From: Acinetobacter terrae
GTDB lineage: Bacteria; Pseudomonadota; Gammaproteobacteria; Pseudomonadales; Moraxellaceae
DNA length: 64,000 nt
Assembly (NCBI RefSeq): GCF_013004375.1
Contig: NZ_JABERI010000001.1
Location: 310,001-374,000, forward strand
Direction: 5' to 3'
Part shown: piece after piece, positions 61,349 to 64,000 of the stretch
Layout of the letters: the number at the start of each line of letters is the position of its first letter
Position numbering within the stretch: position 1 is the first letter of the stretch
Program-made: the position numbers and the translations under genes
The notes under the pieces: generated by a model
Told to the model about the DNA's origin: nothing
The model's input: only the letters and a program-made list of their open reading frames with translations
Databases searched by the model: none

Positions 61349-61729
61349 ATGGTCAACCCAGATCAACAACAAATGTTTGATGTCCTGGAAAAACAGCGCC
61401 AGCATCAACTTAAAGTGGATCGTGTACTCAAAATCGTGTTGCCGATTGTGGGATTTTTACTTTCAGTCATGTGTGCAAATCTAAATAGACTGTCTCTTAT
61501 TTTCACCATTGTCATCTCAATTATCGCACTTTGGAAGGTGGGGATTAAACGTCAAGCACTTTGGATATGGACGACAGTCGTTGCACTTTACTGTTTACTG
61601 GATAATTTCTACAGCTTTGGTTCATTTGATTTAAAGCGATACGTTTATCAGTTCGGCAGCATCACGACCTTTGTATGGATTATGGGTATTGGCCGACCTT
61701 ATATTGATCGCTGGCTGATGAAAGATTAA
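61349..61729 (+). CDS. Hypothetical inner-membrane protein
   Basis: This 126-residue protein has a polar N-terminus (about 25 residues) and about four hydrophobic segments (IVLPIVGFLLSVMCANL, LIFTIVISIIALWKVG, WIWTTVVALYCLLDNFY and FGSITTFVWIMGIG). There is no family I recognise. A strong terminator follows. The ATG is preceded by AAGGATC at a suitable distance. Confidence 0.65.
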   Translation: MVNPDQQQMFDVLEKQRQHQLKVDRVLKIVLPIVGFLLSVMCANLNRLSLIFTIVISIIALWKVGIKRQALWIWTTVVALYCLLDNFYSFGSFDLKRYVYQFGSITTFVWIMGIGRPYIDRWLMKD

Positions 61730-61741
61730 AAGTTCAAGTAT

Positions 61742-61771
61742 AAAAAAAGCGCCGAAAACGGCGCTTTTTTT
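61742..61771. terminator. Bidirectional terminator between the hypothetical gene and fadD
   Basis: A perfect 13-base stem AAAAAAAGCGCCG/CGGCGCTTTTTTT with an AAAA loop lies between convergent genes. Confidence 0.92.
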
Positions 61772-61781
61772 ATTGCAGGGT

Positions 61782-63458
61782 TTATGCTGTTTTACGTAAA
61801 TCTTTACGTAAGATTTTACCTACGTTTGATTTTGGCAATTCATCCATAAATTCAACATAACGCGGGCGTTTATAACCGGTTAAGTTTTCTTTAGCGTAAG
61901 CCAGTACTTCTTCAGTGGTTAAAGAAGGATCTTTTTTCACCACGAATAACTTAGGCACTTCACCTGATTTTTCATCAGGCACACCAATCGCTGCAACTTC
62001 CAATACTTTTGGATGTTTAGAAACCACGTCTTCAATTTCAGATGGATAAACATTGAAACCAGAAACCAGAATCATGTCTTTCTTACGGTCTACAATTTTA
62101 ATATAGCCGCGAGCATCCATAATACCGATGTCACCTGTACGGAAGAAACCATTGGTCATGACTTGTTCAGTTTCATCTGGACGGTTCCAATAGCCTTTCA
62201 TGACTTGTGGACCACGAATCGAGATTTCGCCTTGTTCACCAAGTGGCACTTCATTGCCGTCATCATCAAGAATCGCAACTTCAGTCAGTGGCAACGGAAC
62301 ACCAATCGTGCCGCTGAATTCCATTGATGAAGGTGGGTTTGCAGTCGCAACAGGCGAAGTTTCGGATAAACCATAACCTTCAATGATGTTAGTGCCGGTA
62401 ATTTTTTTCCATGCTTCAGCTGTAGAAGCAAGGACAGCCATACCACCACCCATCGCCATTTTAAGATTGCTATGGTCGAGTTGTTTAAACTCTTCATTGT
62501 TCACCAATGCATTAAACAAAGTGTTTACTGCAGGGAAGAATGACGGACGGTATTTGCGCAATTCTTTTATTACCGCAGGTAAGTCACGCGGGTTTGGAAT
62601 CAGAATATTGGCTTGACCTTTATACATGCCGTACATAGCACAAACCATGAACGCAAAAATGTGATAAAGCGGCAATGCACAGAAAATGCGGTCATCTTTC
62701 GAACCATCTTGTGCACCAAACTTACTTTGGAAAATGCCGTCACACTGCAACATGTTCGCGACAAGATTGCGATGTGTCAGTTCTGCACCTTTAGAAACGC
62801 CCGTAGTACCGCCAGTATATTGCAGTACAGCCGTATCACTTAAAGTCAGGCTTGGACGTTTGTAGTTGCTCGCATTGACTTTAGACATTGCAGCATTGAA
62901 CTTAATATGGCCTGGAATATCCCAAGCTGGAATTTGTTTACGTACTGAACGTAAAACAAAGTTCACCAGCGTACCTTTTAAGGCACCCAACATATCCCCT
63001 ACAGAAGCTACGACCACATGCTTCACAGGTGTTTTACCAATAATTGCCTGGTAAACAGTTGCAAAGTTTTCAATAATGACCAGCACTTCAGAGCCAGAGT
63101 CATTGAGTTGATGCTCAAGTTCACGCGAGGTATATAGTGGATTCACATTCACTAGAACCAGACCTGCACGGAATACACCCAATGCAACCACTGGATATTG
63201 CAGCACGTTTGGCATCATCACTGCGACGCGAGAACCTTTTGCCAAACCTAAGCTTTGTAAGTAGGTTGCAAATTTACGGCTTGCTTCTTCTAGTTCATTA
63301 AATGTTAATACTTTATCCATAAAGATAAAGGCATCACGTGAACCAAATTTTTGAAAATTACGTTCAAAAACATCATTAAGCGAGGTGTTTTCTGGTGGTA
63401 ATTCTACAGTTTCCGGAATCCCTGTTTTTTGGTATTCAGCCAACCAAATCTTTTCCAT
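61782..63458 (-). CDS. fadD: Long-chain fatty-acid--CoA ligase
   Basis: This AMP-forming acyl-CoA synthetase activates fatty acids for beta-oxidation or lipid synthesis. The P-loop YTGGTTGVSKGAELTHRNL (about residues 212-230), the GYGLSETSP motif, TGDIGIMDARGYIKIVDR and the final catalytic lysine in SNVGKILRKDLRK are present. At 558 residues it matches FadD of Pseudomonas and E. coli. It stands alone with a strong terminator downstream and GAGAAGG ahead of its ATG. Confidence 0.93.
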   Translation of the reverse strand: MEKIWLAEYQKTGIPETVELPPENTSLNDVFERNFQKFGSRDAFIFMDKVLTFNELEEASRKFATYLQSLGLAKGSRVAVMMPNVLQYPVVALGVFRAGLVLVNVNPLYTSRELEHQLNDSGSEVLVIIENFATVYQAIIGKTPVKHVVVASVGDMLGALKGTLVNFVLRSVRKQIPAWDIPGHIKFNAAMSKVNASNYKRPSLTLSDTAVLQYTGGTTGVSKGAELTHRNLVANMLQCDGIFQSKFGAQDGSKDDRIFCALPLYHIFAFMVCAMYGMYKGQANILIPNPRDLPAVIKELRKYRPSFFPAVNTLFNALVNNEEFKQLDHSNLKMAMGGGMAVLASTAEAWKKITGTNIIEGYGLSETSPVATANPPSSMEFSGTIGVPLPLTEVAILDDDGNEVPLGEQGEISIRGPQVMKGYWNRPDETEQVMTNGFFRTGDIGIMDARGYIKIVDRKKDMILVSGFNVYPSEIEDVVSKHPKVLEVAAIGVPDEKSGEVPKLFVVKKDPSLTTEEVLAYAKENLTGYKRPRYVEFMDELPKSNVGKILRKDLRKTA

Positions 63459-63606
63459 TATGCCCTTCTCTCCAATCTGTAATCTTTAGTTTTCAACTGT
63501 TTTTTCAATGTTATGCGTCATTATTAAACTTGTTTAGGCATAACACGACATCCATTTACACGAATACGAATCATATATAACGTATTTTGATCAATGGATG
63601 CTAGTT

Positions 63607-64000
63607 TTATCTTTGAATGAACAGTTTATTTGCTTTTTGATATCCTCGTGGTAAGAGTTGACCTTTAGTCGCTCTTTTACCTATATATTTCTGAAGATCA
63701 TCACCTTTTAGTTTTAATTGCTGCTGTCCCGCAACCACTTGAATTATTTCATTTAAACAAAGCAATGTCATGGACAAAATTTGCTCTTTCGGTTCAAGTT
63801 GTATCAACTTGTTTCCTTTACCTTTGTTCAGGATTGGTAATTCTGACAAATCAATCACCAATAACCGACCAGCGGTACTCAAGATAGCTAAATGGGTATT
63901 GGTATCCACCGTTTGCAATGGTAATGCTTTGGCATCATCAGATATGGTTAAGAAGGCTTTACCCGCTTTTGCATTGGTATCGAGCTGTTTTGCATTTGAT
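63607..64000 (-). CDS. parC: DNA topoisomerase IV subunit A (3' part)
   Basis: This is the C-terminal end of ParC, the subunit that cuts and rejoins DNA in chromosome decatenation. The frame is open to the window edge, so the 5' part, including the catalytic tyrosine and quinolone-resistance region, lies outside. The visible part carries beta-pinwheel repeats (KAGKAFLTISDDAKALPLQ and ILSTAGRLLVIDLSELP) and the end GQLLPRGYQKANKLFIQR. The match is to ParC rather than GyrA, whose pinwheel contains the GyrA-box. Confidence 0.9.
   Translation of the reverse strand, partial: SNAKQLDTNAKAGKAFLTISDDAKALPLQTVDTNTHLAILSTAGRLLVIDLSELPILNKGKGNKLIQLEPKEQILSMTLLCLNEIIQVVAGQQQLKLKGDDLQKYIGKRATKGQLLPRGYQKANKLFIQR

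Overview
The window is an ordinary, gene-dense stretch of a gammaproteobacterial chromosome. It is most likely from an Acinetobacter species. The evidence is the moderately low GC, the AT-rich intergenic regions, the protein sequences themselves, and a gene order I recognise from Acinetobacter: pilC-pilD-coaE; gacA beside pilS-pilR; nrdR-ribD-adenine methylase-ribE; glnK-amt; comM; and parC at the end. No rRNA, tRNA, complete insertion sequence, prophage or CRISPR array was seen.

Layout. 1-4.2 kb: the end of pilC, then pilD, coaE, a drug/metabolite transporter, rlmB and ppnP. 4.2-4.9 kb: a non-coding stretch holding what looks like a decayed gene. 4.9-7.7 kb: recN and an algH-ruvX pair. 7.7-12.4 kb: an aromatic-acid/drug efflux cluster (FUSC pump, DUF1656 protein, HlyD-type adaptor) divergent from an IclR-type regulator. 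12.5-18.7 kb: an AlkB-like dioxygenase, an ABC exporter, phoU, a TolC-family channel and an unknown lipoprotein. 18.8-24.4 kb: a TPP riboswitch with thiC, then nudF-cpdA, dksA, gluQ and a small zinc-ribbon protein. 24.4-27 kb: murD-ftsW. 27.1-29.7 kb: the feoA-feoB operon with a Fur-type promoter. 29.7-34.2 kb: xerD-dsbC-hom-thrC. 34.3-39.2 kb: pbpG, gacA and pilS-pilR. 39.2-44.4 kb: a carboxyl-terminal protease, gpmI and lptF-lptG. 44.5-47.4 kb: pepA-holC and two genes of unknown function. 47.5-51.7 kb: a DedA protein and the nrdR-ribD-methylase-ribE operon. 51.8-54.2 kb: glnK-amt with two sigma-54 promoters, and ubiK. 54.2-56.2 kb: comM and an acetyltransferase. 56.2-60.1 kb: two related TorF-type porins and an OprD-family porin. 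60.1-64 kb: ppa, a MAPEG protein, a small membrane protein, fadD and the 3' end of parC.

Themes. Type IV pili and natural transformation recur: pilC, pilD, pilS, pilR and comM. Envelope building is well represented: murD, ftsW, pbpG and lptFG. Three nutrient-responsive switches can be read from the DNA: thiamine (riboswitch before thiC), iron (Fur box before feoA) and nitrogen (sigma-54 promoters before glnK and amt). Many convergent or tail-to-tail genes are separated by perfect-stem bidirectional terminators.

I found no clear undescribed defence or mobile system. The observations most worth a second look are the adenine methyltransferase embedded in the riboflavin operon, the paired sigma-54 promoters, the Fur promoter that corrects the feoA start, a palindromic repeat that supplies the gluQ ribosome-binding site, an insertion-sequence-like inverted repeat before gpmI, and the decayed reading frame upstream of recN.
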